Assembly: GCA_002104945.1 (NCBI GenBank)
Contig: MCFH01000021.1
Coordinates: forward strand, 744,001-808,000
Source: Piromyces finnis
Lineage: Eukaryota; Neocallimastigomycota; Neocallimastigomycetes; Neocallimastigales; Neocallimastigaceae
Direction: 5' to 3'
Length of the DNA: 64,000 bases
Shown piece after piece: positions 1-12,311 of the stretch (position 1 is the first letter of the stretch; each line of letters opens with the position of its first letter). The notes under the pieces are model-generated. The model was not told where the DNA came from, ran no database searches, and worked only from the letters and a program-made list of their open reading frames with translations. The translations under genes were made by a program, and so were the position numbers.

Positions 1-1827
1 TTTATTGATATTTACAAACACCAGCAAGTGGTAGCATAATATTAAAAAATTGAATAGTATTTTTTATTCCTATTTAATAATTATATTATTTAATATAATA
101 TTCATCATATTTTTCTTTTTTTTTTTTTTTTTAATGTAAAAAAGTATTTCAAGAAATATATATTACCTTTTTCATCATTACTAATAGTTTGCATTTGTTC
201 TTCTGTTGTACTTATGTAGAAATTTAATCTTATCATAAATATTGATGTTAAAAGTGTGATTAAACTTTATAATATTATTATAATAGAAATTTCTCATTAG
301 TAAATTCCTTTTTTTTTTTTTTTTTGTTTTAATTTACAATTTTAATATTAAAAAAAATCAATATTAGAATTAATATATACATATATTCTTTTGTTTTCAT
401 TTGTTCCCATGAAGACATTTCTTTTATATCTTTAACTTTATTTTCGTTTTGTTCATGTTGTGAAATAATGGATTGATAATTGGATATTGCTGTTGGAAGG
501 TCTTCTTCTTCATCTTTTGAACCTAATAAACTTGAAGTTTCATTTGGTTCATTATTGATTTGTTGATTACTTGTTTCGGACCATTGCAAAGATGTTTCCG
601 GCATTAAAAATGAATTTGCTATATATACATATTATTTGTTGTTAATTAAACATTAAGGTTTTAATAATTATATAAATAAACAATATTTAAATACCAATAA
701 AAATAATAACTGGAACTATCATATATATTAAGAAGAATGTTTGAATAGAATATTTTCTATCGAAATAATAAAATAATTTCTAAATAAAAAAAATATAAAA
801 TAATAATATTTAATTACAAAGGATAAACAAATATGTTATCATATATATTTATATAGATATATATTACATTAAATAATAAAAATATAATGGAACTGGCATC
901 AAAACTTCCAGTTAATGCTGCCATAATAAGACCAGATTTATTCGGAAAAACTGTACTAAAATGTAATGTCTTTTTTATTATTTAAAATTAGAAAAAAAAA
1001 ACAAGTAATATTTAAGTTTACTTAATAGTTACTCACCGAAATAAAAATAAAAGGACCTGCAATTCCTAACAATAAAAATCCAACTAAATAGCCATTAAAG
1101 GCTATTAAAATAAATAATATAATATTTTCTTTAATTTTAACGTTAAAATTAATATAGGTTGAAAATTCTTTTTATCTTACTTGGTCCACTTAAACCGAAT
1201 AATAAGCAACCGAGAAAGAACAAAATGCTTCCAATATAACAAGAAACTCTAGGTCCATATTTATCTAATATATATCCAATTGGAAGAGAGAAAGCCTAAT
1301 AAAAATTTATTTATTAAATATATCTATTAATATCTTTGTTTAATCCATTTTATAATTTTAATCACTTACATTAGTAGCAGTGGAAGCTAATGAGAACATT
1401 AAACTAAATTTTAATATTTGTTCATTGCACTATAAAATAATTTTAAAATTAATTTTATATATATGTTGAAATAAAAGGAAAAAAACATTATTAAATATTT
1501 ACTTGAGTTATTTCACCATTTTGTTCAACATTTTCACATAATTCAAAATATACTTTATTTTCAATTAAAATGGATTTTAATGCTTGAAAACTATATAAAA
1601 AAAGTTTAAAATATTAAATATCATTGTTAGGTTATTTCTGTTATTGAATTAAAATAAGAATAAAGATTTTACCCAAATATAATTCCAGAAGTTGTTAGTG
1701 CCGAAAATACACCAAAAACAACTAAAAGAATTTTTCTTGTAAAACTTAATTCTTTATATAGATATCAATAATTAATACCCTTATTATAACATATATAATT
1801 TTAATTATTTTTACCTGTAATTTCCAT
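1..1827 (-). CDS. FMP42/SLC43-like major facilitator transporter (3' end outside window)
   Basis: Multi-exon gene read on the minus strand and cut by the window edge. A 13-nt first exon (ATGGAAATTACAG) splices to an exon giving FTRKILLVVFGVFSALTTSG, then GFQALKSILIENK. Next comes a typical MFS loop, LPIGYILDKYGPRVSCYIG (about 1195-1290), then FNGYLVGFLLLGIAGPF and a stretch with SGLIMAALTGSFDASSIIF (about 900-960). A cytoplasmic loop with SSLL and acidic residues follows (about 420-604), then LLTSIFMIRLNFYISTTEEQ and FFNIMLPLAG at the edge. The S/N-GLI..ALTGSFDASS and RLNFYI..T.EQ signatures are those of the FMP42/SLC43 branch, whose members move amino acids or related solutes; the substrate here cannot be told. 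Family call is recognition from memory; exon joins keep frame throughout. Confidence 0.8.
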
Positions 1828-2748
1828 TTAGGTATTAATAAATGTTACTTTAGATATATTGTAAATTTTTATTATAATGTTGATATTGTATTTATAATTA
1901 TGTAATAATATTCTTATTTATCGACTTAATATAAAATATTTTAATTTATTTTTATATCATTTTAAACTTCAAAAAAAAAAAAAAAAGTTTCCTCTTTTTT
2001 ATCTTTATATCTTTTTAAAAATATATATATATATGTAAAGCTTTTATATTTTTAATAAATTTTCAACTATAGATAATTTTAAATACTAATAAAATTTAAT
2101 ATTTATTTTAATTTAATGTATTTTTTATTTTTTTGGATAAAATTAAAAAAAAACATTGATCTTTTAATACTAAGAAAATGTCATATGATCAATATGATAT
2201 TAATATGAAATCTAACTTGTGACACCAAATATTGTAACATATTATTTTGTTTATTTATTTAATCCAATTATTTAGTATCAAATGATTATACCTTAATATA
2301 GTAATACTTATTAATGATCTTTAATTTTAAATAATAATGTTTTTATTATTTAAATTATTAATTTGAATTTTCTTTTTAAGGAATATACTTTTACATGATA
2401 CTTGGAATGAATTACTTAAATAATTAAATAATAATTAATACCAATTATAATAAAATTAATGATCACTTCTAGCATTACATTCAAATAACATTATTTAATT
2501 TTATATTTATTAGTAATAGTATTACACATAAAAATATTTACTTGTTAGAATGTATATTAAATTATTTATAATTTATTATAAAATACACAATAAAATATTA
2601 ATAATAGACTATTAATAATATACCTATAATATATTCTAAATTCTACCTTATTACTAGTATTATATAAAATATTCATATTTTTACTATTTAAAATTATATA
2701 CAATTTTTTTTTTTTTTTTTTTTTTGAATTTATCTATTTATTTATAAT

Positions 2749-2795
<47 letters not shown>

Positions 2796-2817
2796 AATTT
2801 ATCTATTTATTTATAAT

Positions 2818-2860
<43 letters not shown>

Positions 2861-2869
2861 AAAATTCAA
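1828..2869. other. Intergenic region between two minus-strand genes
   Basis: No coding exon seen. AT-rich sequence holding the upstream region of the transporter gene and, at its left-to-right end (2703-2859), long T tracts just beyond the stop codon of the next gene. Confidence 0.6.
2703..2859. repeat. Duplicated T-tract unit
   Basis: A run of more than 20 T is followed by GAATTTATCTATTTATTT and ATAATG, then a run of about 44 T, then the same 24-nt spacer again, then about 40 T. The spacer copies lie near 2726-2749 and 2795-2818 and are identical. This looks like a tandem duplication of a (T)n-spacer unit just downstream of the minus-strand gene that stops at 2870. Confidence 0.85.
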
Positions 2870-5800
2870 TTAATATATACAGAATACGATAATTTTTTTA
2901 TTTTCATAATTTGCAAATAATAATCCAGGTGTATTTTCATTAGTTAATAAGGTGCGCGGATATATATAATGAAAAGATAAGGATAGAACCTTACTATTTT
3001 TTACAACTATTAAAAAAATTATATTATTATTATATAAAAATTAATATACTAACTAATATAATATATAATTTATATAGAGTATGAAAATTACCACAATTAG
3101 AGCTTGTTGAATGGTTTAATATTGCACTAATTTCTCGACTATTCTTTTCCCATAGAACAATTTTTCCACTGTTAAAGCCAATAAATATATAGTTTTCAGA
3201 ATCTTCATAGCAAGTTATATCTTCATTACTAACAATTATATAATTTAATAAGTATGTTAAATTTAATATTTATTAATTTAATATATATTGTTTTATAAAT
3301 TTTTATTTAAAAAAATATTTATTCTATTTTATATTACTTTATTATATTTCCACTAACAGACGTTTGATAAAATGTATTGTCTTTTAGTATGCTTTTCAAA
3401 AATGTATATATTCCAAAATTTTCTTTTTTTAAACAAAGGTCGCTATTTAGGTCAATGATTGATTTTTCTTTTTCTTTATTTGCATATGCACTGTTTGATA
3501 TTGAATATAATATTATGGAATAATAATTATTAATATTATTTTTGCATTCATTAGAAATAATATTATCATTTTCATTATTATGTTGATTTAATTGATTTAG
3601 GTATTCAATTGGAGGAATAATAGAAGAAATTAATTTAATGTTTTCATTTATTGGTATCGATGATAATAAAATTTCAGATGAAATCTCTTTAGTCTTAATT
3701 TTCCTAAAGTTTATTAATTTATTTTTTCAATATAAATAAACATAAAATTTTGACTATTTAGTAACAATAACTGCAACTACTATGATATTATTTTATATAA
3801 CTTACCATATAACTATTTTATCTCTCATTAAACCAATTATAGATGGAGTATCATTATCATAAGACAGGATACTTATTAATGGAGAAGATGAATTCTTGGA
3901 TATTGGGTAAGTACAACTTTCTATTTTACTAATAATATTGTAAATAGAACTCTCTTAATACATTTTATGTTATTAAAAAATATATTATGAATAATTTTAT
4001 AATACCTTAAATTTTTTTTAATTGTAAATTCAATTAATTGTCCATTTTTATATCCAGGAATAAATAGTTTATTGTTTGCTTCTTCAAAACCCATTTCTTT
4101 TTTTTTAATGTTATATTCATTTAAAGGAAAACAAATTTTTGAAAATGTATAATTATTTAATTTAAAATCAAAATTTTCATTTATTGGAATAGTTATATTA
4201 TCATTGATTTTAATATCAAGGTATATTTCATTAAGGGTATATATATCAATAATCAATCCACATCGATAATAATTATCTTTTGGTTTCTTAATATAATTAC
4301 TTCCAACAATTACTATATACTCATTAGTTGGTGATATTTTTATATCTTTTATTTCTTTACAAAAATTCTTATTAAAGAAAAATATAAAATATTAAAAATA
4401 AAAAAAAAATTAATATATAAAAAATTTTTTAATTTTTTAAAAACTCATACATTTTAATATACCTTTAGCCTCTCAGAATACTTTGTCCAATTACAATGAT
4501 TTTCATTCATTGAAGAATTTAAATGAATATCATATTTCCATATTTCAATAGATTTTTCTGTTTCCATTATTAACCAATTTTTAGTAGCATCATTTGCATA
4601 TTTTCCTGCAACTACTTTTCTAACATTTTTATTTAAATGTAAGCAATGACAACATGTATCATTTATTGGTTCTTTATTTTTGTGATTTTTATTTGGTATC
4701 AATATTGATTTTAATCTATTAATTTTTAAAGAGTATTCCTTATTTTTATTGAAATTATTATTATCTCTACTAAAATAGTTATTTGATAATAATAAAGAAA
4801 AATCATTTTTTAATTTATTTGATAAATTGCTATTAAAATTCTTATTAAATTTCATTTTTCTATTTTTATTGTTGCTTTTCTCTTCATCTTCTATTTTGGG
4901 GTTTTCTAATTTATCTGAATTTTTAGTATTACTAATAATATTTATATGCTGTAATTTTAATGCATTTTCTGGACAATTATTAGAATAATTAGTATAATTA
5001 TTTGTAGTTCCTTTTTTATATTTACTTTTCTCTAATTCCGTATGAATTTTTGAATTTGAATCAATTCGTGATACATTTTTATTTTTCATAACATCTAATA
5101 ATATGTTTTCATTTTTGTTTGGACTTTCTCCTAATTTTTTGAGCGTACCCTCTTCCATAATTAATGCATTATTATGTTTAATTTTTTCATTATTTTGACT
5201 TTTTAATTTTAAATTCATTTTATCTTTATTTAAGTCATCATTATTTGGTAATAATGGTAATTTTTTATTATCCTCTAATGAAGTTTCTTTTGAACTAAAA
5301 TCATTAAGTGAATGCATTTTTTTTTCAAAGTTTATATTATTCTCTATTTCATTTATTTGACTATTATCAAAAATTAAATCATCATTTTGGGAATTATCTA
5401 TTATCATTTGGTTTTCATAATTATCAAAATTAAAACTATCAACATAATTATAATTTGATAATTCTTTTTTTTCACTCGCTACAACATTAGAATTGGGTGT
5501 TTTATCAATTTTTATATTATCTTTATCATCATAATGTGATGATAAATCCAAAACAATCGTTTGTTTCTCTTTTTCAGCTTTCATATCTAGTGATGATATT
5601 ATTATATCATCAGAATCATCACTAATTAAATTATCATTATTTTCGTTTTTTTTGTATTCATTATTATCATCTGATAACTTTGATAATAAAAGAATATCTT
5701 CGTCTGTATCTTTAAAAAGATCCGCTGACAAAGGTTCTGGTTCAAAACACACATTGTCATTTGTTTTAGAACAAAAATTTTGCTTTTTATTATCAAAATT

Positions 5801-6626
5801 TTCAATAATTTTATCTTCGAGAATTTTGTTTTCTCCATCAATAATATTTTTTTCTTTATCATTCTCATCTAAAATTATAATGTCAATAGGATTATGATTT
5901 AATTTCTTACTTAAGTTTTCATTATTATTTACTATATTATCTTTATATTTATTGCTGTTTCCATTTATTAAATTTGAGGAAGTATTAATTTCTTTTGAAA
6001 ATTTTAAAATTTCATTTGTAAAGTGCTTAGCCTCTTCAAAATGTAATTCATACTTAACTTTTCCTTTTTTCTTTAAAATATCGTTTTTGTTAGTTTTAGT
6101 AATTTTCTTTTTTTCTTTCTCTTTCTGTGTAGTATTTTTTATTTTTAAATCATTTTTTATATGCTCTTCTTCCAAAGGACTAATTAATTGTTGATTTGAA
6201 AAATTAATCTCTTTCTTTCTTAAATCTTTTCTATTATCTATTAATTTTTATTAATATTAATAATAATAGTGTTACTATAATTCAATAAGATTAGGATTTT
6301 TGTTTCTTTTAATATTTATTAAAATTAAATATCATTAATAACAATACAATACCTGGAGTAATTGTAGGTGATATATATTTCGAAAGGTCATTTCCTAATA
6401 CTTTATCATTAAATTTAAATGGACTTTTTTCACCAATACCAAATACTAAAGAAAGTCTTTGCTTTTTATGTTTATGGAATTCATTTTCAACTTCAATATT
6501 ATCGTTATTTTTAACTTCATTTTCATTTAAATTTATAAAATTATCTCTAAATTCATTATAATTACATTTAGCATTTTTTGTAAAAATTACATTCTTTTTA
6601 TTTTTATTATTGTTATTTTCAGTCAT
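2870..6626 (-). CDS. Large Asn/Lys-rich protein with C-terminal WD40-like propeller (possible PALB2-like)
   Basis: Seven exons, roughly 1,080 residues. Exon 1 (6626 down to about 6353) starts MTENNNNKNKKNVIF and ends ISPTITP. The largest exon (about 6235-4464) is low complexity, rich in N, D, K, S, E, and ends in a folded-looking part: VRKVVAGKYANDATKNWLI then KSIEIWKYD. The last five exons give beta-strand/turn patterns typical of a propeller: EIKDIKISPTNEYIVIVGSN, LIEFTIKKNL, SIIGLMRDKIVIW, YIFIGFNSGKIVLWEKNSRE, and the terminal GLLFANYENKKIIVFCIY. A disordered N-terminus plus C-terminal WD40 domain closing with a 'GLL.A...KKI.VF' strand recalls PALB2, the BRCA2 partner, but this is a shape-based guess. 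Conservatively: WD40-like protein of unknown function. Confidence 0.6.
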
Positions 6627-7180
6627 AGTTTTGGTAAATTTTTATTTATCATAATTATTAAAACTTATAAATTAAAATAAATTTAATTCTTAAAGAAATC
6701 TTTAAAAATTTAATTCTATGTATTATATATTATTACATTAATAATTTAATTCTAACACATTTTAAACCTATTTTAAAATGTTAAAATTATATTAATTTTT
6801 TGTATTGTTAAGATTTTCTGTATTTATAATATAGTAATATATGAATTAAAAAAAAATAATAATAAAAATTTTTTTAATATATTATTTTTTATTTTTCTTT
6901 AATAACTTTTTATGGTGCTACAAAGAAATGAAAACATTTTTATAAATTTAATGTTAATTTTTATTTAACAATATTACATATTTAAAAAGGTTTTTTTATA
7001 TTTTATTTTTCATTAGTTATTCAAAATATATAATTTATCTTAATCCCTGTGATATAATTTATTTTTTAGATATAGCAATATGTTGTTTTTCTAATATATT
7101 TTTTACTATAAAATTTTTACAGCATTATAATAAAATAGCTATTATAATTTTAAATAATTACATAAAAAAAAATTATAATT
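6627..7180. other. Intergenic region
   Basis: AT-rich spacer between two genes on the minus strand. It must contain the promoter of the WD40-like gene; no distinct motif, RNA gene or open frame is seen. Confidence 0.55.
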
Positions 7181-10100
7181 CTATTTTAAAATTTGGCTCC
7201 CAGATATTTCTATTGATATTTCTGGTAGTTTTAGTCCCTCCACAAATGTTCTTTTTTCTTTTTTAATGTTATTATTTTTTTTATTAATATTTATTTTATT
7301 TTTTTTATTCTTACTATATTTTTTAATATTTTTCTCTTGTGAATTATCATTTTTTTGTTTTTTTAAACCTGAGCATTCATTTATTAATGGTGTAAATTCT
7401 ATTTTGTCATTTTTATTATTATTGGTTTTACTATTATCATTATTATCATGATATTTATTATGCCGATTTGAAAGATGGGATCTTAATAAATTCTTTTCTT
7501 TATAATTATTTATTATATTTGTATTATCAATATTTTCTTTTAAATTAATTATTGGTTTAGATATTAATATTAAATTTTGAGCAATATTATTTAAATCATT
7601 ACGATTTTTATCTTTTATTTTTTCTTTAGTATTAATTTTTGTTTTTGATTTTGATTTCTTGATATCTGATTTACTTCTACTTCTACTACTACAACTAGTA
7701 CTACTACTACTACTACTACCGCTACTATTATTATTATTATTATTAGCATCATCATTATTATTACTACCATTATTTTTACTTTTAGGTCTATTAATAGTTG
7801 AACTATTTATTTCTAAGATATCTAATGAATCCTCTTTACTCAATTTATTATTTATTAACGATTTTTCATGATGGTTGCTTCTAATTTTTTGTCCTTTTTT
7901 ATTTAAATTATTATCTTCAATTATATCTTCAAATTTTATTGCTGAATTACCACATATAAATAAATTTTTTGTTTCATTTTTCTTATCGGATGAAGAGGAT
8001 GCAGTATTATCACTACTATTGTTATTTAATTCTTTATTTGCTTCCTTTTTCTTCTTTTTATTTTTTTTCTCATCTAATTCAGGATATGAATTTGCTCTAA
8101 AAATATAATATTAATATACAACAAAAATTAAATAATGATCAAGTATTATATATTTAATTACTTATATATATTAGACTCCATATTTGGTATAGAATCTTCT
8201 GAATCGTCTTTAATTATTGAAGAATATGCTGCAAGTCCACATATCGGACAAGTTGATCTAGTATGCAATAACCATTTATCTTTTTTAATTATATAGTTTA
8301 CGTGATTATTAATAAATAATATTTATGAATTTAAAAATTATTCCACTAAAATTTTACCTATACAATTTTGATGAAAATTATGTTGGCATGGTAATTTCCT
8401 AATAATTTCATTCTTAAATAATATTATAATATTTTAAAAATTATAATAAATACTGAGTTTCTATTGTTTAATTTTCATATGGATTAAGCTTTTTAACTCA
8501 CCATTTTCACAGTAGTATTACATATAACACACGAATATTTATCTTTATCGCCATATTTAACTTTTTTAGTTGGAAAAGAATTAATAACATGTAAGGGAAT
8601 TGATCCTTGTATTACTTTTTGGTCTAATAATAATAATGTATTATAATCTTCTTCACTTAATTCTCTATTTTGAAGATTTTGGATTAAACCTTCCGGAAGT
8701 GTTGATTCAATATACCTTACAGACAATTCCCATAAATCTTTTTTAGATAATCTTCCTTTAAAAGTATGCTCACTATTTTTTGTATTTTAATTAATATAAT
8801 AAAGAAATTAAAATATATTTTTTAAAAATAATATATTATTACTGTACCTATGATTTCCTTTTAAAAAACAATTATCGCATAAATAATAATTCTTTATGAA
8901 TAAATTAATAAAAAGGTAGTTAGTTATTATTGTATATATAAAATATTTTTTAAATTAATAAAAATATACCTTACAAGAAGTACATTTATGACATTTTCCA
9001 TGTATTGGATTTACTGAGCAATGATGGCATATATATCCATAATGATTTAATTTTTTTTCCTTTTCTTTATATTTTTTACTTTTCATTTTATTATTAATAT
9101 TTTGTAACTCTTTTTTGAATTCCTTAACGGTATCTAAAAATTATTAATACTATTAATATTAGTGTATAATGGTAATAATTTGGAAAAAATTTTTTATACT
9201 ATATAAAAAAAAAAGGGCATAGCATACTAAAATTATTTCTACATAACTAGTATACATGATATTTATTAAATGATATTTTATATTTTAGATATTTGATATT
9301 TTTATTATATTATTAAAGTATAATGTATATATATATATATTCAATTTACAGGGCATTTGATCATATCATCAGCGCTATTAGTACTTAATTGATGCTCCAT
9401 AACCATCTTCATGCAATTTCTAATCATAAGTAATAATAATTTAGTATAATTTAAGGATGCATATTATAAAATCATTTTAATAAATAAATTTATTATATTT
9501 ACACATGAATATTATTTCCACAAGATAATCGACAAAATGTTACAGGAGTGGGAGAATCTTTAAAAGTTTCTTGACAAATAGGACATATTTGATCATCTTC
9601 TATTTCTCTTTGTTTAACCTTACTGTTATATTTGTCCATATCATTTTCAGAGTCATCATTTTCTTTATCTTTCTCTTTATTTTTATGATGAGTTTTTTTA
9701 CTCTTTCTTAGCCTTGCATCTCTCAATTCTAACAATAAATTAATTTCACGATTAATTAATGATAATTGATATAATATTTCATTATCTTCATTAATTCCAT
9801 AATATTTTAACATAATCCATAGTAAATGAACACATATATCTTTTTCTGACTTTTATAAATGAATAATAAAATTAATAAATTATTATTTCTTATTTTAATA
9901 TAAATAAAATAGATTTCATATATTTATTAATTTTATAAAACAATTTATTGATCTTTTATTTATTATAACTTTACTTGAAATGAACCGCATGTACATATTT
10001 GATGCTCTCCTAAGGATACTCTATATTTTATCCCTTTTTGCTTTTTTTCTGATATAAATTTATCTTCTCTTACAATAAATGCCAATGGTCCAAGTTCTTG

Positions 10101-10259
10101 AATTATATAAAATGAAGATTGTTTCGCTTTTTCAATTTTTTCTTTAAAGTTCTTGTTTATTATTTATCATATATTAGAATTAAATATATTAAACGTATAT
10201 TACATATATATATTTGTTACATTTGGAGCTCTAGATCTATATGGGTATATTCTATCCAT
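7181..10259 (-). CDS. ZSWIM2-like E3 ubiquitin ligase (SWIM-RING-ZZ-RING)
   Basis: Multi-exon gene. A 39-nt first exon gives MDRIYPYRSRAPN. Next is a SWIM zinc finger, ICTCGSFQ ... ICVHLLW, matching CxCx(n)CxH. Then a first RING (DQICPICQETF ... CRLSCGNNIHV then CMKMVMEHQ ... IKCP, exons near 9499-9813 and 9358-9425), a ZZ-type finger (YICHHCSVNP, KCHKCTSCK, YYLCDNCFLKGNH, 8850-9120), and a second RING (SCVICNTTVK ... LPCQHNFHQNCIDKWL ... RSTCPICG, 8171-8560). This order is diagnostic of ZSWIM2/MEX, an E3 ligase known chiefly from vertebrate testis. A long Lys/Asn/Ser tail (7181-8098) follows and contains a Ser-rich codon run near 7680-7730. The junction after IKCP (about 9130-9360) is unresolved: the final Cys pair of the first RING was not found with confidence, so a small exon may be missed there. 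Confidence 0.82.
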
Positions 10260-10757
10260 TTTTATTATTATTATTATTATTATTATTTTGCTTTATTTTA
10301 TTGAATATGAATGATAAAATGAAAATATTTAAAACTTTAAAATTAAATCACCAAAATTAATATAATTTTTAATTAAATGAAAAGGTTATTTTCTATAAAT
10401 TTTTAAATTATAAAAAATAATTATTAGTATTAAAAAACTTTAAAACAAAATTGTTGATTTTGTGTCTTTTATACGTTTTATTAATAATATATTTAGCTTA
10501 ACACATTATATTAACTAATGAAAATGTATTATTCATTATAATTAATTTTTATATTTAATATGTTTTATTTATAAATATATATATATATATAGTATACACG
10601 TTTTTACATAAATATTTTATACAATAAAATAGCTGTTATAATTTATTTTACTTTATTAAGTTATGAAATATATAAATATCAATTTGAAAAGTTGAAATAA
10701 TAAAAAACAATTAATAATATTCAAAATTAATATATAATTAAAAAATGATAATTTTTT
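10260..10757. other. Intergenic region with short ATT repeat
   Basis: Spacer between the 5' end of the SWIM/RING gene and the 3' end of the U1A-like gene. An (ATT)n run sits at about 10262-10287 directly before the start codon of the former, so likely in its promoter or leader. Nothing else recognisable. Confidence 0.55.
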
Positions 10758-11342
10758 TTATTTTTTGGCGAATGAAACTTTAATAGCATTAGATTCAGAC
10801 ATTTGATAACCGTTCAATATTTGTTTTGCAATTCCTGCTTGTTGTTCTGTTTCATATTCAATGAAAGCTATATTTAATTAAAAGAAAAAAAAACAGTAAA
10901 AAAAAATAATAAATAATAAAATTAAATTTAATACTCTTTGATATATTAATTATTCAATTTTAATAATAGTCATTTTTGAATAAAAAAAAAAAATTATAAT
11001 TCATACCAAGATCTTTCTTTCCAGGTACAAGACGAACTTCTTTAAATCCAGGGTATCTAATTTTATTAATATTTAATAAACGAACATATTTAATAAATCT
11101 TCTTTTACTCTCTTCAAAAATAAGTATAAAATATTTTTTAAAAGAAAAAAAAAACATACTGTTGGAATAATGATGAAACAGATTGCTTGGTAACATCTTC
11201 TGGTAAATTTTGTATAAAAAGAATATTGTTTGGTATTTCGTATACAATTGGTACAACAGCTAATTATTTTGTTTTAAATTGATTGAAAAAAAATATTAAT
11301 AATATTTTATAATTTATAATTTGATATTATATATTAATTTAA

Positions 11343-11402
<60 letters not shown>

Positions 11403-12311
11403 TCATTAATACATACATGGTTGTACAACAGGTGCTTCCTTAGGCTTCTTGGCTTCCTTTAATCTGCGTTCTAATTATTAAATAAATCGTATTAGCATTT
11501 ATATTTGTCTTTATATCTATATTATAAAGTTAGGTAATAATACCTTTTTCTTCTTCTCTCTTGCGTTTTTGTTGTTCATATGTTCCTTCCATTTTTGCAA
11601 TAATATCACTATCAATTCTAGCGTATTGAATATCCTTATTATTTAAATAAAATGCATAATAATTATTATTAAATAATGTTTCTATTTAATATAGAAGAAA
11701 AAAAATTAATTAATTATACATACTAATAATTTATTATAGAATGGAAAACCCTGAATAACATTCAAAGCTCTTGTTGCACTTTCAACGTCTTTCATAACAA
11801 CAAAAGCTTGACCACGCATTCTTAAATTCTTTTTGATATTGATTTCCAAAATTTCCCCAAATGGAGAAAAAATAGCTTCTAATGATTTCTTCATTACTAT
11901 ATAAAAAATTAAATTAATGATAATATTTAATAAAAAAATATTTCATTCAATATTTTCATCTATTTGTTATTAGACAATACCATCTAATTTTATTCTTTCA
12001 TTTAAATTATGTACATATAAAGTTCTTCTTGGTGTTGTTGGTGGTGGATTTTTTGGTTGTTTTGGTGGTCCTTGTACAAATTTAAATTGTGGTGGTGGGG
12101 TAAACATTGCATTATCTGGTTGAGGTTGCCCTACCATTTGTGGGGCTGGATAAGGTGGAACAGCTCCTGCAAATGGAGGTGCAGTAGAGGCAGCATTTGG
12201 AACAACTGTTGGTGCACCAATTTGTGGTGGCATTTGAACCAACATTGGTTGTGGTGGAACACCCATTTGTACAGGTGCTGCTACAGGTGCTGCTTGTGTA
12301 GTTGCACTCAT
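10758..12311 (-). CDS. U1A/U2B''-type spliceosomal protein with two RRMs
   Basis: Six or so exons. Exon 1 encodes a Pro/Gln/Ala-rich leader of about 95 residues ([17 protein letters not shown]...) and then RRM1: [16 protein letters not shown], splicing to [36 protein letters not shown] and GFPFYNKLL. The loop continues [19 protein letters not shown], the post-RRM1 signature of U1A/U2B''. A Lys/Glu linker leads to RRM2: [49 protein letters not shown], ending KVSFAKK*. The protein binds a U1 or U2 snRNA stem-loop; which one cannot be decided by eye. Unusual: the proline-rich segment precedes RRM1, whereas metazoan U1A has it between the RRMs. One intron contains an AAT microsatellite. Confidence 0.92.
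11343..11401. repeat. (AAT)n microsatellite inside an intron
   Basis: About 19 uninterrupted AAT units lie within an intron of the U1A/U2B''-like gene, between the RRM2 exons and the linker exon. Confidence 0.95.

Noticed and set aside
5626-6194. Alternative frames over the WD40-like gene's large exon
   Set aside because: Low-complexity shadow frames; the real frame joins to conserved downstream exons.
7266-8108. Leu/Phe-rich plus-strand frames
   Set aside because: Reverse reading of the Lys/Asn/Ser-rich tail of the SWIM/RING gene; no independent support.
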